Shown in pieces: positions 35,359 to 43,610 of a stretch of DNA of 64,000 nucleotides. The position numbers were made by a program, and so were the translations under genes. Numbering within the stretch: the stretch's first letter is position 1; every line of letters starts with the position of its first letter. The stretch is from the NCBI RefSeq assembly GCF_900143055.1, contig NZ_FRCW01000001.1:372001-436000 (forward strand), given 5' to 3'. The DNA comes from Fibrobacter sp. UWR3. Lineage in GTDB: Bacteria; Fibrobacterota; Fibrobacteria; Fibrobacterales; Fibrobacteraceae. The notes beneath the pieces were generated by a model. The model was not told the origin of the DNA. It ran no database searches and was given only the letters and a program-made list of their open reading frames with translations.

Positions 35359-36254
35359 CAGAGTGTGAAAGAATTGTGAAGGAAAAAATTCTTCCGGAAT
35401 CCTTTTTTGAACCGGAAGAAAGGAACGGCTTTTTTGTTGATGCCAATAGAAAGAAAACCTGGGCGATTCTGATAGACTTGCTTGTTCGTTTTGACAGGTT
35501 TTGCAACGACAACCATCTGAATTATTTTTTGATTTTTGGCTCTCTTTTGGGCGCGGTTCGCCACAAGGGGTTTATTCCTTGGGATGACGATGTTGATATC
35601 GTTATGCCCAGAGATGACTATAACAAGTTTACGTCACTAGCGGGTAAAATTGACCGGCCTTATTGTATACAGTCCTATTTAAACGAGTCTGACTTTTTCC
35701 TGTCTTTTGCGAAATTCCGTAATGTGAATACGACTTGCATCAGTAAGCCTTTCTCACATCGGAAGTTTAATCAGGGCATAGCGCTGGATATTTTCCCCTT
35801 AGACAATTTTGAGAATCAAGGTGCGCAGGAACGGTTCGATAGGATTAAGTGGTTGAATATGCAAAATTCAACTTATATGCGCATGGGAAATCCGTATCTA
35901 GATGCCTCTTCGCAAGAAAGAATAAAGCAGCATTCTGGACGTGCACCTTTGGATGTCTTGCAAGAGATCGAAAGCCTGGTTACGCAATTCAATAACAAGG
36001 AGACGGATAAGGTCGGTGTCAATGCACTGACAATCTATTCCTTTGAAAAGAACACCTGGCTTAAGCGGGATTTCGATTCGTTTGACTTGATGGAATTTGA
36101 ATGTTGTCGTTTCCGCGTTCCATGTGGATTTGAGGATGTCCTTACGACAACGTATGGCGATTACATGCAGTTCCCGCCCGTTGAAAAAAGGGGTGGTTGG
36201 CACAACAATCTTATTATTGATCCTGACACACCTTTTTCCGAATACAAAATTTAA
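35355..36254 (+). CDS. LicD-family phosphotransferase
   Basis: A 299-residue protein with [18 protein letters not shown] (about 57-74) followed by DVDIVMP, the LicD active-site region. It should transfer a phospho- or phosphono-alcohol from a CMP-linked donor to a sugar. It stands directly before the phosphonate trio (eight-base gap to pepM), so it is the best candidate for the transferase that attaches the phosphonate. ATG 35355 has GGAG seven bases upstream; the frame is open back to 35328. Composition is AT-richer than the pepM gene that follows. Confidence 0.87.
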   Translation: MTECERIVKEKILPESFFEPEERNGFFVDANRKKTWAILIDLLVRFDRFCNDNHLNYFLIFGSLLGAVRHKGFIPWDDDVDIVMPRDDYNKFTSLAGKIDRPYCIQSYLNESDFFLSFAKFRNVNTTCISKPFSHRKFNQGIALDIFPLDNFENQGAQERFDRIKWLNMQNSTYMRMGNPYLDASSQERIKQHSGRAPLDVLQEIESLVTQFNNKETDKVGVNALTIYSFEKNTWLKRDFDSFDLMEFECCRFRVPCGFEDVLTTTYGDYMQFPPVEKRGGWHNNLIIDPDTPFSEYKI

Positions 36255-36261
36255 GGTTTCC

Positions 36262-37560
36262 ATGAAAAAAGTTTATTGCGGCATGAGTGCCGACCTGATT
36301 CACCACGGACATCTGAACATCATTCACGAGGCCATGAAGCTTGGCGTGGTAACGGTCGGTGTCCTGACCGACGAGGCGATTGCTAGTTACAAGCGCCTGC
36401 CTTACTTGACGTATGAACAGCGTGCGGAAATCGTCTCCAACATCAAGGGTGTTGCGCAGGTCGTGCCGCAGACAACGCTGGACTATGTCCCCAACCTCGA
36501 AAAACTCAAGCCGGACTACGTGGTGCACGGCGACGACTGGAAGACCGGCGTTCAGCAGGAAACCCGCCAGCGCGTTATTGACTGCATCGCCAAGTGGGGA
36601 GGCAAGGTTGTCGACATTCCCTACACCCCGGGCGTTTCCTCAACCGTCCTGAACGCCGAGATGCGCGAGATCGGCACGACACCTGCGGTGCGCCAGAGGA
36701 TGCTCCGCCGCCTGATCGCGGCCAAGCCTATCGTCCGAATCATGGAGAGCCATTCCGGCCTGACGGGTCTCATCATCGAGAAGACCAAGGTCAAGGTGAA
36801 CAACAAGACCGAGGAATTCGACGGCATGTGGGCAAGCTCGCTTACCGATTCCACCAGCAAGGGCAAGCCCGATATCGAGGCCGTGGACCTCACCACGCGC
36901 CTGCATGGCCTGAACGATGCGCTCGAATGTACGACCAAGCCGGTCATCTATGACGGCGATACCGGCGGAAAGATAGAGCACTTCGTGTTCACCGTACGTA
37001 CGCTTGAACGCCTCGGCGTTTCCGCGGTAATCATCGAGGACAAGATCGGCCTCAAGAAGAACTCCCTGTTCGGTACGGACGCTATCCAGACGCAGGATAC
37101 CATCGAGGGCTTCTGCGAGAAGATCCGTACGGGTAAGCGTGCGCAGATTGCGCAGGACTTCATGATTATCGCCCGCTGCGAGAGCCTCATCGCTGGCAAG
37201 CCAATCGAGGACGCCCTGGAACGCTGCTTCGCCTATGTCGAGGCCGGTGCAGACGGCATTATGATTCATAGCAAGGACAAGTCGGGCGAGGATATCAAGG
37301 AATTCTGCAAGCGCTTCCGCGAGAAGCACTCCTCGGTACCGCTGGTCGTGGTTCCTACCACCTACAACCACGTGACCGAAGAGGAACTTGCCAGCTGGGG
37401 CGTGAACGTGGTCATCTACGCGAACCACATGCTGCGCAGCGCATACCCCGCCATGGTGAATACGGCGAAGTCCATCCTCACGCATCACCGCTCGTTCGAG
37501 GCGAACGACATGTGCATGAGCATCAAGGAAATCCTCGAGCTCATCCCGGGAACCAAGTAG
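36262..37560 (+). CDS. pepM: Cytidylyltransferase-phosphoenolpyruvate mutase fusion
   Basis: A 432-residue two-domain enzyme. Residues 1-135 are a cytidylyltransferase fold: H-x-G-H at 14-17 (HHGH) and YTPGVSST at 121-128, the counterpart of the RTEGISTT motif. Residues about 150-430 are PEP mutase: [25 protein letters not shown] (about 192-206), DGDTGG (231-236) and the family-defining EDKxxxxxNS as E259-D-K-IGLKK-N-S268. PEP mutase converts PEP to phosphonopyruvate, the entry step to C-P bond natural products. The attached domain probably activates the finished phosphonate with CTP. ATG 36262 has AAGG five bases upstream; the frame is open to 36097 but that part overlaps licD. Confidence 0.93.
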   Translation: MKKVYCGMSADLIHHGHLNIIHEAMKLGVVTVGVLTDEAIASYKRLPYLTYEQRAEIVSNIKGVAQVVPQTTLDYVPNLEKLKPDYVVHGDDWKTGVQQETRQRVIDCIAKWGGKVVDIPYTPGVSSTVLNAEMREIGTTPAVRQRMLRRLIAAKPIVRIMESHSGLTGLIIEKTKVKVNNKTEEFDGMWASSLTDSTSKGKPDIEAVDLTTRLHGLNDALECTTKPVIYDGDTGGKIEHFVFTVRTLERLGVSAVIIEDKIGLKKNSLFGTDAIQTQDTIEGFCEKIRTGKRAQIAQDFMIIARCESLIAGKPIEDALERCFAYVEAGADGIMIHSKDKSGEDIKEFCKRFREKHSSVPLVVVPTTYNHVTEEELASWGVNVVIYANHMLRSAYPAMVNTAKSILTHHRSFEANDMCMSIKEILELIPGTK

Positions 37561-37565
37561 GAGCG

Positions 37566-38681
37566 ATGCAGACGGTCATCTCGACAGAACGGGGGTACGA
37601 AGGCCTCGTTGAATACCTGCGGGAGTCCGGGATGAAGAAGGTCCTGGTCGTCTGCGGGAATTCATGCGGTCGCCTGAACATAGGCAGGTTTCTTGATGAA
37701 CAGATTCGTCAGGGAGTGATGAGTGCCGTGTACTTCAGGGATTTTGCGCCGAACCCGGATTACGCCTCTGTCGTGAAGGGCGTCGAAACTTTCCGGTCAA
37801 ACGGTTGCGATTCCATCCTCGCCATTGGTGGCGGCAGTGCCATGGATACGGCCAAGTGCATCAAGTTGTATGCGACGATGCCTGCGGGTTGTGACTACAT
37901 ACACGAAAAGGTTGTCCCGAACGCGATTCCGTTCGTCGCAGTTCCCACTACGGCCGGAACGGGAAGCGAGGCGACCCGCTTCGCCGTAATCTACTATAAC
38001 GGGGAGAAGCAGTCCGTCACGGACGCGAACTGCATTCCGCAGGCGGTGCTGTTCGACCCGTCCGTCCTGGACTCGCTTCCGGAATATCACCGGAAGTCCA
38101 CCATGATGGATGCGTTCTGCCATGCGGTGGAGTCGTCCTGGTCGGTCAATTCTACGGACGAGAGCCGGGAATATTCGAGAAAGGCAATCCGCCTGATCCT
38201 GGAAAATCGCGATTCGTACCTGAACAATGAACCTGCCGGGAATAGAAAGATGCTCGAGGCGGCGAACGTTGCCGGCAAGGCCATCAACATTTCGCAGACG
38301 ACCGCCGGGCACGCCATGTGCTACAAGCTGACAAGCCTGTACAAGATTGCCCACGGGCATGCCGCGGCGCTGTGCGTGTCTGCGCTGTGGCCCTATATGC
38401 TCGCCCATAGGGATGACTGTGCCGATGTGCGTGGCGTGGAACACCTTTCCGGCGTATTCGCAACCCTGGCCGAATGCATGGGCGCACAAACCCCTGAGGC
38501 TGCCGCAGAAAAATTCAAGGACTTTGTAGACGGACTAGGTCTCGGAATCCCGTCCGTCCGGGACGACTCGGATTACGATATTCTGAAAAAGTCGGTCAAC
38601 CCGGTACGTCTCAAGAACAACCCCGTAAGATTGGACGAAAAGGCCATAGACACCCTTTACCACCAGATTCTGGGAGAATAA
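37566..38681 (+). CDS. Iron-containing alcohol dehydrogenase, probable phosphonoacetaldehyde reductase
   Basis: A 371-residue group III alcohol dehydrogenase. NAD(P)-binding is at GGGSAMDTAK (88-97), with metal ligands Asp182, His186, His249 and His263. With PEP mutase and phosphonopyruvate decarboxylase on either side, the expected reaction is reduction of phosphonoacetaldehyde to 2-hydroxyethylphosphonate, as PhpC does in phosphinothricin biosynthesis. ATG 37566 is five bases after the pepM stop and overlaps an AGGAG site; upstream in-frame sequence belongs to pepM. No aminoethylphosphonate transaminase is in the cluster, which supports the alcohol branch. Substrate is inferred from context. 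Confidence 0.87.
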   Translation: MQTVISTERGYEGLVEYLRESGMKKVLVVCGNSCGRLNIGRFLDEQIRQGVMSAVYFRDFAPNPDYASVVKGVETFRSNGCDSILAIGGGSAMDTAKCIKLYATMPAGCDYIHEKVVPNAIPFVAVPTTAGTGSEATRFAVIYYNGEKQSVTDANCIPQAVLFDPSVLDSLPEYHRKSTMMDAFCHAVESSWSVNSTDESREYSRKAIRLILENRDSYLNNEPAGNRKMLEAANVAGKAINISQTTAGHAMCYKLTSLYKIAHGHAAALCVSALWPYMLAHRDDCADVRGVEHLSGVFATLAECMGAQTPEAAAEKFKDFVDGLGLGIPSVRDDSDYDILKKSVNPVRLKNNPVRLDEKAIDTLYHQILGE

Positions 38682-38682
38682 G

Positions 38683-39798
38683 ATGAAAGTTGAAAGATTG
38701 ATGGAAATTATCGGAGCCGATTTCTACACCGGCGTGCCGGACTCCCAGCTCAAGGCCCTCTGCAACTGCCTGATGAATACATACGGCATCGACCCGAAAC
38801 ACCATGTTATCGCTGCAAACGAAGGCAACTGCACCGCCTTGGCCGCCGGATACCACCTGGCGACGGGCAAGGTCCCCGTGGTCTACATGCAGAATTCCGG
38901 CGAGGGCAACATCATCAACCCTGTGGCCTCCCTTCTTAACGACAAGGTCTATGCCATCCCGATGGTGTTTATCGTGGGCTGGCGTGGCGAGCCCGGCGTC
39001 CATGACGAGCCGCAGCACATCTATCAGGGCGAAGTCACCGTGAAGCTCCTCGAGGATATGGATATCGCCACGTTTATTATCGGCAAGGACACGACCGATG
39101 CGGAAGTTGAATCCGTCATGGCCGAATTCAGGAAAGTCCTGGCCCAGGGCAAGGATGTCGCCTTCGTTGTTCGCAAGGGCGCCCTTTCCTATGACGGCAA
39201 GGTCGTATACAAGAATGACAACGTGATGGTCCGCGAGGAGATTATCCGCCATATCGTGGCCGTGTCGGGCGAGGACTCGATCGTATCCACTACGGGCAAG
39301 GCCAGCCGAGAACTTTTCGAGATTAGGGAAGCTAACGGACAGAGCCACAAGTACGACTTTTTGACGGTGGGCTCCATGGGGCACAGTTCCTCGATCGCTC
39401 TCGGTGTCGCGCTCAATAAGCCCGAAAGGAAGATCTGGTGTGTCGATGGCGACGGCGCCGTGCTCATGCACATGGGGGCCATGGCGGTTGTCGGTGCGAA
39501 CGCGCCGAAGAACCTGGTGCATGTCGTAATCAACAATGGAGCGCATGAAACCGTGGGCGGTATGCCGACCGTAGCCGCCAGGATGGATCTTGTCGCGATT
39601 GCCAGGGCCTGCGGCTACCCGAAGGCGGTGTCCGTAGATACGTTCGAGGCCCTGGACCGCGAATTGAAATCGGCAAAGTCCGCCAAGGAACTGACCTTTA
39701 TCGAGGTCAAGTGTTCCATCGGTGCCCGTGACGACCTTGGCAGGCCTACGACTACTGCCCTGGAAAATAAGCAGAACTTCATGGATTTTTTGAAGTGA
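38683..39798 (+). CDS. ppd: Phosphonopyruvate decarboxylase
   Basis: A 371-residue TPP-dependent decarboxylase, shorter than general 2-keto-acid decarboxylases, as expected for phosphonopyruvate decarboxylases. IAANEGNCTALAAGYH holds the TPP-activating Glu47. The TPP/Mg motif is GDGAVLMHMGAMA (256-268), closing with VINNGAHETVGG (282-293). The reaction turns phosphonopyruvate into phosphonoacetaldehyde and CO2, pulling the unfavourable PEP mutase equilibrium forward. It begins one base after the dehydrogenase stop, so the three genes are very likely one translationally coupled unit. Confidence 0.92.
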   Translation: MKVERLMEIIGADFYTGVPDSQLKALCNCLMNTYGIDPKHHVIAANEGNCTALAAGYHLATGKVPVVYMQNSGEGNIINPVASLLNDKVYAIPMVFIVGWRGEPGVHDEPQHIYQGEVTVKLLEDMDIATFIIGKDTTDAEVESVMAEFRKVLAQGKDVAFVVRKGALSYDGKVVYKNDNVMVREEIIRHIVAVSGEDSIVSTTGKASRELFEIREANGQSHKYDFLTVGSMGHSSSIALGVALNKPERKIWCVDGDGAVLMHMGAMAVVGANAPKNLVHVVINNGAHETVGGMPTVAARMDLVAIARACGYPKAVSVDTFEALDRELKSAKSAKELTFIEVKCSIGARDDLGRPTTTALENKQNFMDFLK

Positions 39799-39820
39799 AT
39801 TTTATTATAGTTGACGAAGC

Positions 39821-41305
39821 ATGTCCCTAAAAACGTCTGTCATAACATCCCTCATTTGGAAGTTCCTTGAGCGCATCGGTACGCAGGGGGTTTCTTTCAT
39901 CGTTGCGATTGTTTTGGCTCGTCTGCTGTCGCCAGCGGATTTCGGGCTGATTGCCATAGTGACGGTCTTTGTTACCATGGCGAATGTATTTGTGCAGAGT
40001 GGCCTGAATACCGCGCTTATCCAGAAGAAGAATGCGGACAATCTGGACTTTTCGACCGTATTCTTTTCGTGCCTTGCGCTTGCCGCTGTCCTGTATATGG
40101 GGCTGTTCTTTAGCGCTCCCTTTATTGCGGAGTTCTACAACAATCAGTCGGAACTTGTTCCTGTAATTCGAGTGCTTGGACTGATGCTCCCGCTTGGCGC
40201 CTTGAACTCGATTCAGGAAGCCTACGTAGCTCGGAACATGATGTTCAAGAAGCTATTCTACCGTAGTGTCGGGGCCGTCATCCCGGCGGGCATTATCGGA
40301 GTCGTGTGTGCCTATCTGGGGATTGGAATATGGTCGCTTGTCGCCCAACAGCTTTCGAACGCATTCCTCATTTGTGTCATTATGTGGTTTACGGTAAAGT
40401 GGCGCCCGTCTCTAGCTTTTTCTTTTGAACGATGGAAGGGACTGTTCTCGTTCGGGTGGAAACTGCTTTGTTCTTCGTTGCTAGATACATTCTATTATAA
40501 TATTAGAGATTTGGTGATTGGAAAGCTGTTTACCCCTGCTGATCTCGGTTTCTATAATCGCGGTGACCAGTTCCCGAAACTCATTATTACCAACATTAAC
40601 GCATCTATACAGTCGGTGTTGTTGCCGTCGCTTTCAACCGTTCAGGATGATCGAGTGAGGTTGAAGGCGTTGGCTCGTCGTTCCATAAAAACAAGCTCCT
40701 TCTTGATTTTGCCCATGATGGCGGGGCTTGCTGCATTGGCTCAGCCTCTTACCTTAGTACTTCTGGGTGAAAAGTGGTTGCCGGCGGTTCCGTTTATCCA
40801 GATTTGCTGCTTTAGTTATGCATTCTGGCCTATCCATACAACGAACCTTTCTGCAATCAATGCCGTCGGCCGTAGCGATGTATTCCTGAAGCTCGAGATT
40901 ATTAAGAAAAGCTATGGGCTGACCATCCTTGCTATCGCGGTTTATGCATTCCGTTCGCCACTCGGTATTGCCATGAGTGCTGCTATCACGGCTCCGTTGG
41001 GCTCCTTTGTGAATGCGTATCCCAACAAGAAACTATTGGATTACGGCTTTGCCGAGCAAATGAAAGACTTCCTACCATCCTTCTTTTTGTCCGTGGCGAT
41101 GGGTGCCACCATTTATCTGGGCGGGAATTTCCTTACCGAAAGACTGAATTTGGCACCTATTTTGCTGATGGTTGTTTCTGCAGTCGTAGGTATTTTGCTC
41201 TATTTTGGATTGGCTAAGGTGCTTCATTTTGAATGCCTGGATTATCTGATTAAGACGATTAAAGAGTGGAAGTTTAAATCAAATAAGGCTGATTTGGAAA
41301 AATGA
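39821..41305 (+). CDS. Polysaccharide repeat-unit flippase (Wzx type)
   Basis: A 494-residue membrane protein of about 12-14 helices in the MOP/PST superfamily. LLSPADFGLIAIVTVFV (about 35-51) is the typical N-terminal motif of lipopolysaccharide biosynthesis flippases of the RfbX/WzxC type, and GKLFTPADLGFYNRGDQFP (about 236-254) repeats it in the second half. It would move lipid-linked repeat units across the inner membrane for Wzy (25562). It begins 22 bases after ppd and its stop overlaps the next start as ATGA. Confidence 0.9.
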   Translation: MSLKTSVITSLIWKFLERIGTQGVSFIVAIVLARLLSPADFGLIAIVTVFVTMANVFVQSGLNTALIQKKNADNLDFSTVFFSCLALAAVLYMGLFFSAPFIAEFYNNQSELVPVIRVLGLMLPLGALNSIQEAYVARNMMFKKLFYRSVGAVIPAGIIGVVCAYLGIGIWSLVAQQLSNAFLICVIMWFTVKWRPSLAFSFERWKGLFSFGWKLLCSSLLDTFYYNIRDLVIGKLFTPADLGFYNRGDQFPKLIITNINASIQSVLLPSLSTVQDDRVRLKALARRSIKTSSFLILPMMAGLAALAQPLTLVLLGEKWLPAVPFIQICCFSYAFWPIHTTNLSAINAVGRSDVFLKLEIIKKSYGLTILAIAVYAFRSPLGIAMSAAITAPLGSFVNAYPNKKLLDYGFAEQMKDFLPSFFLSVAMGATIYLGGNFLTERLNLAPILLMVVSAVVGILLYFGLAKVLHFECLDYLIKTIKEWKFKSNKADLEK

Positions 41306-42339
41306 TAGATCGCACTCAAGAAGACGTGATGCAATGCTGGCCGAAGGAATGGGATACTCCTTTGGTTAGTATTCGGTGCTTAGCGTACAATCAGGAACAA
41401 TATATTGTGCAGACTTTGGAAGGTTTCCTGATGCAGGAAACCGAATATCCATTTGAGATCGTTATTCATGATGATGCGTCGACAGATAAAACAACAGATA
41501 TTATTCGGGAATATGAACAAAGATTCCCGAAGATAATAAAGCCTATTTATGAGACTGAGAACCGATATTCTAAGCATGATGGGTCGCTTTCGCGTATGAT
41601 GAGAGATGCCTGTCACGGAAAGTATATCGCTTTTTGTGAAGGGGATGACTACTGGATTGATCCTTCGAAACTGCAGACGCAGGTGAAATGGATGGAGGAA
41701 CATCCTGAATACACGATGTGCTGCAGCAATGCGAATGTTGTTTCTTCACGGGAAATTGATTGGACTAGATATCCGGAAGATTGCGATATTCCTCTTGCTG
41801 ATATGGTTCTTTGTGGGGGAGCCTGGGTTGTAACGTGTACGACTTTGTATAGAAGAAATATTGTTGAGGAATACAGTAGGCTTGATTTTTGCCTTCAATG
41901 TCATGTTGGTGATTATTGTTGCCAAATTTTAAGTGCCTTATTGGGAAAAGTTCGGTATTTCAACACGCGTATGGCCGCATACCGTTATTTGGCTGTCGGG
42001 TCGTGGTCTTCAAAAAACACAGGTTTTGATTATAACAAGAAACTCAAGGGCTGGCGTTCGGAAATCGACATGCTGAAAGGCTTTGATGCTTATAGCGAGT
42101 ATAAGTATCATGACCTGTTCGAAAAGAAGATGTCCTTTGACGTGTACGTGAATTCTGTAATTGCTGGCGACGGATTCCGGCCGGCAAAAGATGTTAAGGC
42201 AATCTTGTCTAATTTTGAAGATGTGAAGGGTTTCTCGCTGTTGCAGAAAATCAAGATATTCCTAATCACCCATCACTTGTCCTTCCTGTTCCAAATTAAA
42301 CGTGGACTGGCGGGCAAGAATAAGGAGCAACCGAAATGA
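41302..42339 (+). CDS. Family 2 glycosyltransferase
   Basis: A 345-residue GT-A enzyme. VSIRCLAYNQEQYIVQTLEG (about 17-36) opens the nucleotide-sugar domain, HDDASTDKTTDI (about 56-67) and EGDDYWIDPSKL (about 113-124) supply the metal and sugar ligands. The QEQYI form of the first motif and EGDDYWI are typical of GT2 enzymes in capsule and teichoic acid loci. It lies between the flippase and the stand-alone cytidylyltransferase, overlapping both by four bases. Confidence 0.88.
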   Translation: MIDRTQEDVMQCWPKEWDTPLVSIRCLAYNQEQYIVQTLEGFLMQETEYPFEIVIHDDASTDKTTDIIREYEQRFPKIIKPIYETENRYSKHDGSLSRMMRDACHGKYIAFCEGDDYWIDPSKLQTQVKWMEEHPEYTMCCSNANVVSSREIDWTRYPEDCDIPLADMVLCGGAWVVTCTTLYRRNIVEEYSRLDFCLQCHVGDYCCQILSALLGKVRYFNTRMAAYRYLAVGSWSSKNTGFDYNKKLKGWRSEIDMLKGFDAYSEYKYHDLFEKKMSFDVYVNSVIAGDGFRPAKDVKAILSNFEDVKGFSLLQKIKIFLITHHLSFLFQIKRGLAGKNKEQPK

Positions 42340-42755
42340 AAAAATACAAAGTCGGATATACCGCCGGGGGTTTTGACTTGTTCCATGTGGGGCATTTGAA
42401 CTTGCTGGAACGATGCAAGCAGATGTGTGATTATTTGATTGTCGGCGTGTGCGATGATGACTATGTCAAGAACATCAAGCATAAGGAGCCTGTGTTTAAG
42501 GAAGACGAGCGTGTCCGAATCCTGAATGCCCTCAAGTGCGTTGACCGGGCTGAACTCGTTAACTTCGAAATTACCGACGACAAGATGTTCGCCCTGAAAA
42601 AATTTCATTTTGACGTTCTCTTTTCAGGGGACGATTGGAAAGGGTCCGAACGTTATAATAAAACCGAAGCGGATTTTTCAAAAGTCGGCGTTTCTATAGA
42701 ATACCTCCCTTATACTAAGGGCATTTCTTCAACAGATATAAAGAAGAAAATCTAG
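42336..42755 (+). CDS. Glycerol-3-phosphate cytidylyltransferase-like enzyme (TagD type)
   Basis: A 139-residue single-domain nucleotidyltransferase. GGFDLFHVGHLNLLERC (about 11-27) contains the H-x-G-H motif, and YTKGISST (about 127-134) is the second CTP-binding motif. Its length and motifs match TagD-type enzymes, which make CDP-glycerol from CTP and glycerol 3-phosphate, and related CDP-alcohol enzymes. It duplicates the activity expected from the pepM N-terminal domain, so either the two activate different phospho-alcohols or one serves the phosphonate. The start overlaps the upstream stop (ATGA). Confidence 0.88.
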   Translation: MKKYKVGYTAGGFDLFHVGHLNLLERCKQMCDYLIVGVCDDDYVKNIKHKEPVFKEDERVRILNALKCVDRAELVNFEITDDKMFALKKFHFDVLFSGDDWKGSERYNKTEADFSKVGVSIEYLPYTKGISSTDIKKKI

Positions 42756-42776
42756 CACGGCTAAAAAGTATCTTAG

Positions 42777-43610
42777 TTGCAAGTGAATATTAAACCGTCC
42801 CGATTGCTACTTGCCTGTGCCTTGCTGGCGTCGTCTGTGCATGCCCGCGAGACTGTTTTGCCGGTGCGTGCTCCCGAAACTAGCGTACTGCTTGGGGGCG
42901 TTGCGGAACTCCGTGACGACGTCTACAGTGCCGATATCAATGTGGCGGGGGAATATGCCTTTTGCAAGTGTTTTAGCGTCTATGGTGATGTTGCCTACCG
43001 TCTTGTAAGTTACGAGTGGAATACGATGCTGCACGACCAGATTCACGAGATGGTGAATCTGCGGGTAAATGGATTGAATGAATCGTACGTGGGCGTGAAA
43101 TTTATGCCGTTCTCTTTCGCGGGTGTTGATGCTAGCTGGCGGTTTCCGCCGCGCGAGGGTTCCCAAGTCAATCGTTTTCACCGTTTGGGCGTTTCGCCTT
43201 TTGGCCTCTATGAATTCTCACAGAACATGACGCTTGGCACTGCGGTGGAATACCTTACCTTTCTTGAAAAGGGTGGGTTCCTCCCGGGAGATGAAATTGG
43301 CCTGAAGGGGAGCGCATCCTGGAAACTGCTATGGAACCATGAGACTTGTTCCGGCTGGAAATTTGACTATGTCTTTTTGTATCGTTGGCGAATTCAGGAA
43401 TCCGAAAATGGCAATCTTGACAAGCCGTACCGCAAGATGAATGACCTTTATCGAGGTTTTAAGATGCGCGTTGACGCCGCTCGCTATTTTTCGCTTGTGG
43501 GCAATTCTCTATGGTTCACGCTCTTTTATGAAATAAACCGTGGCAACCTGTTCGGGATGGAAACAGGCCACACACTTGGTATCTATGCGAAATTGAATTT
43601 CGGAAACTAG
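42777..43610 (+). CDS. Exported, probable outer-membrane beta-barrel protein
   Basis: A 277-residue protein with a signal peptide (LLLACALLASSVHA, cleavage near residue 23) and alternating aromatic/hydrophobic strands ending in aromatic-rich YAKLNFGN, consistent with a small outer-membrane barrel. I recognise no family. It ends the forward strand of the glycan locus and might help surface retention or export, but no capsule-assembly motif is visible. The start is uncertain: TTG 42777 or GTG 42783. Its TAG shares the palindrome CTAG (43607-43610) with the convergent wzc stop. Confidence 0.65.
   Translation: MQVNIKPSRLLLACALLASSVHARETVLPVRAPETSVLLGGVAELRDDVYSADINVAGEYAFCKCFSVYGDVAYRLVSYEWNTMLHDQIHEMVNLRVNGLNESYVGVKFMPFSFAGVDASWRFPPREGSQVNRFHRLGVSPFGLYEFSQNMTLGTAVEYLTFLEKGGFLPGDEIGLKGSASWKLLWNHETCSGWKFDYVFLYRWRIQESENGNLDKPYRKMNDLYRGFKMRVDAARYFSLVGNSLWFTLFYEINRGNLFGMETGHTLGIYAKLNFGN

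Noticed and set aside
36097-36261. N-terminal extension of the pepM fusion to 36097
   Set aside because: It lies wholly within licD in another frame. The cytidylyltransferase motif begins directly after ATG 36262, which has its own ribosome-binding site.
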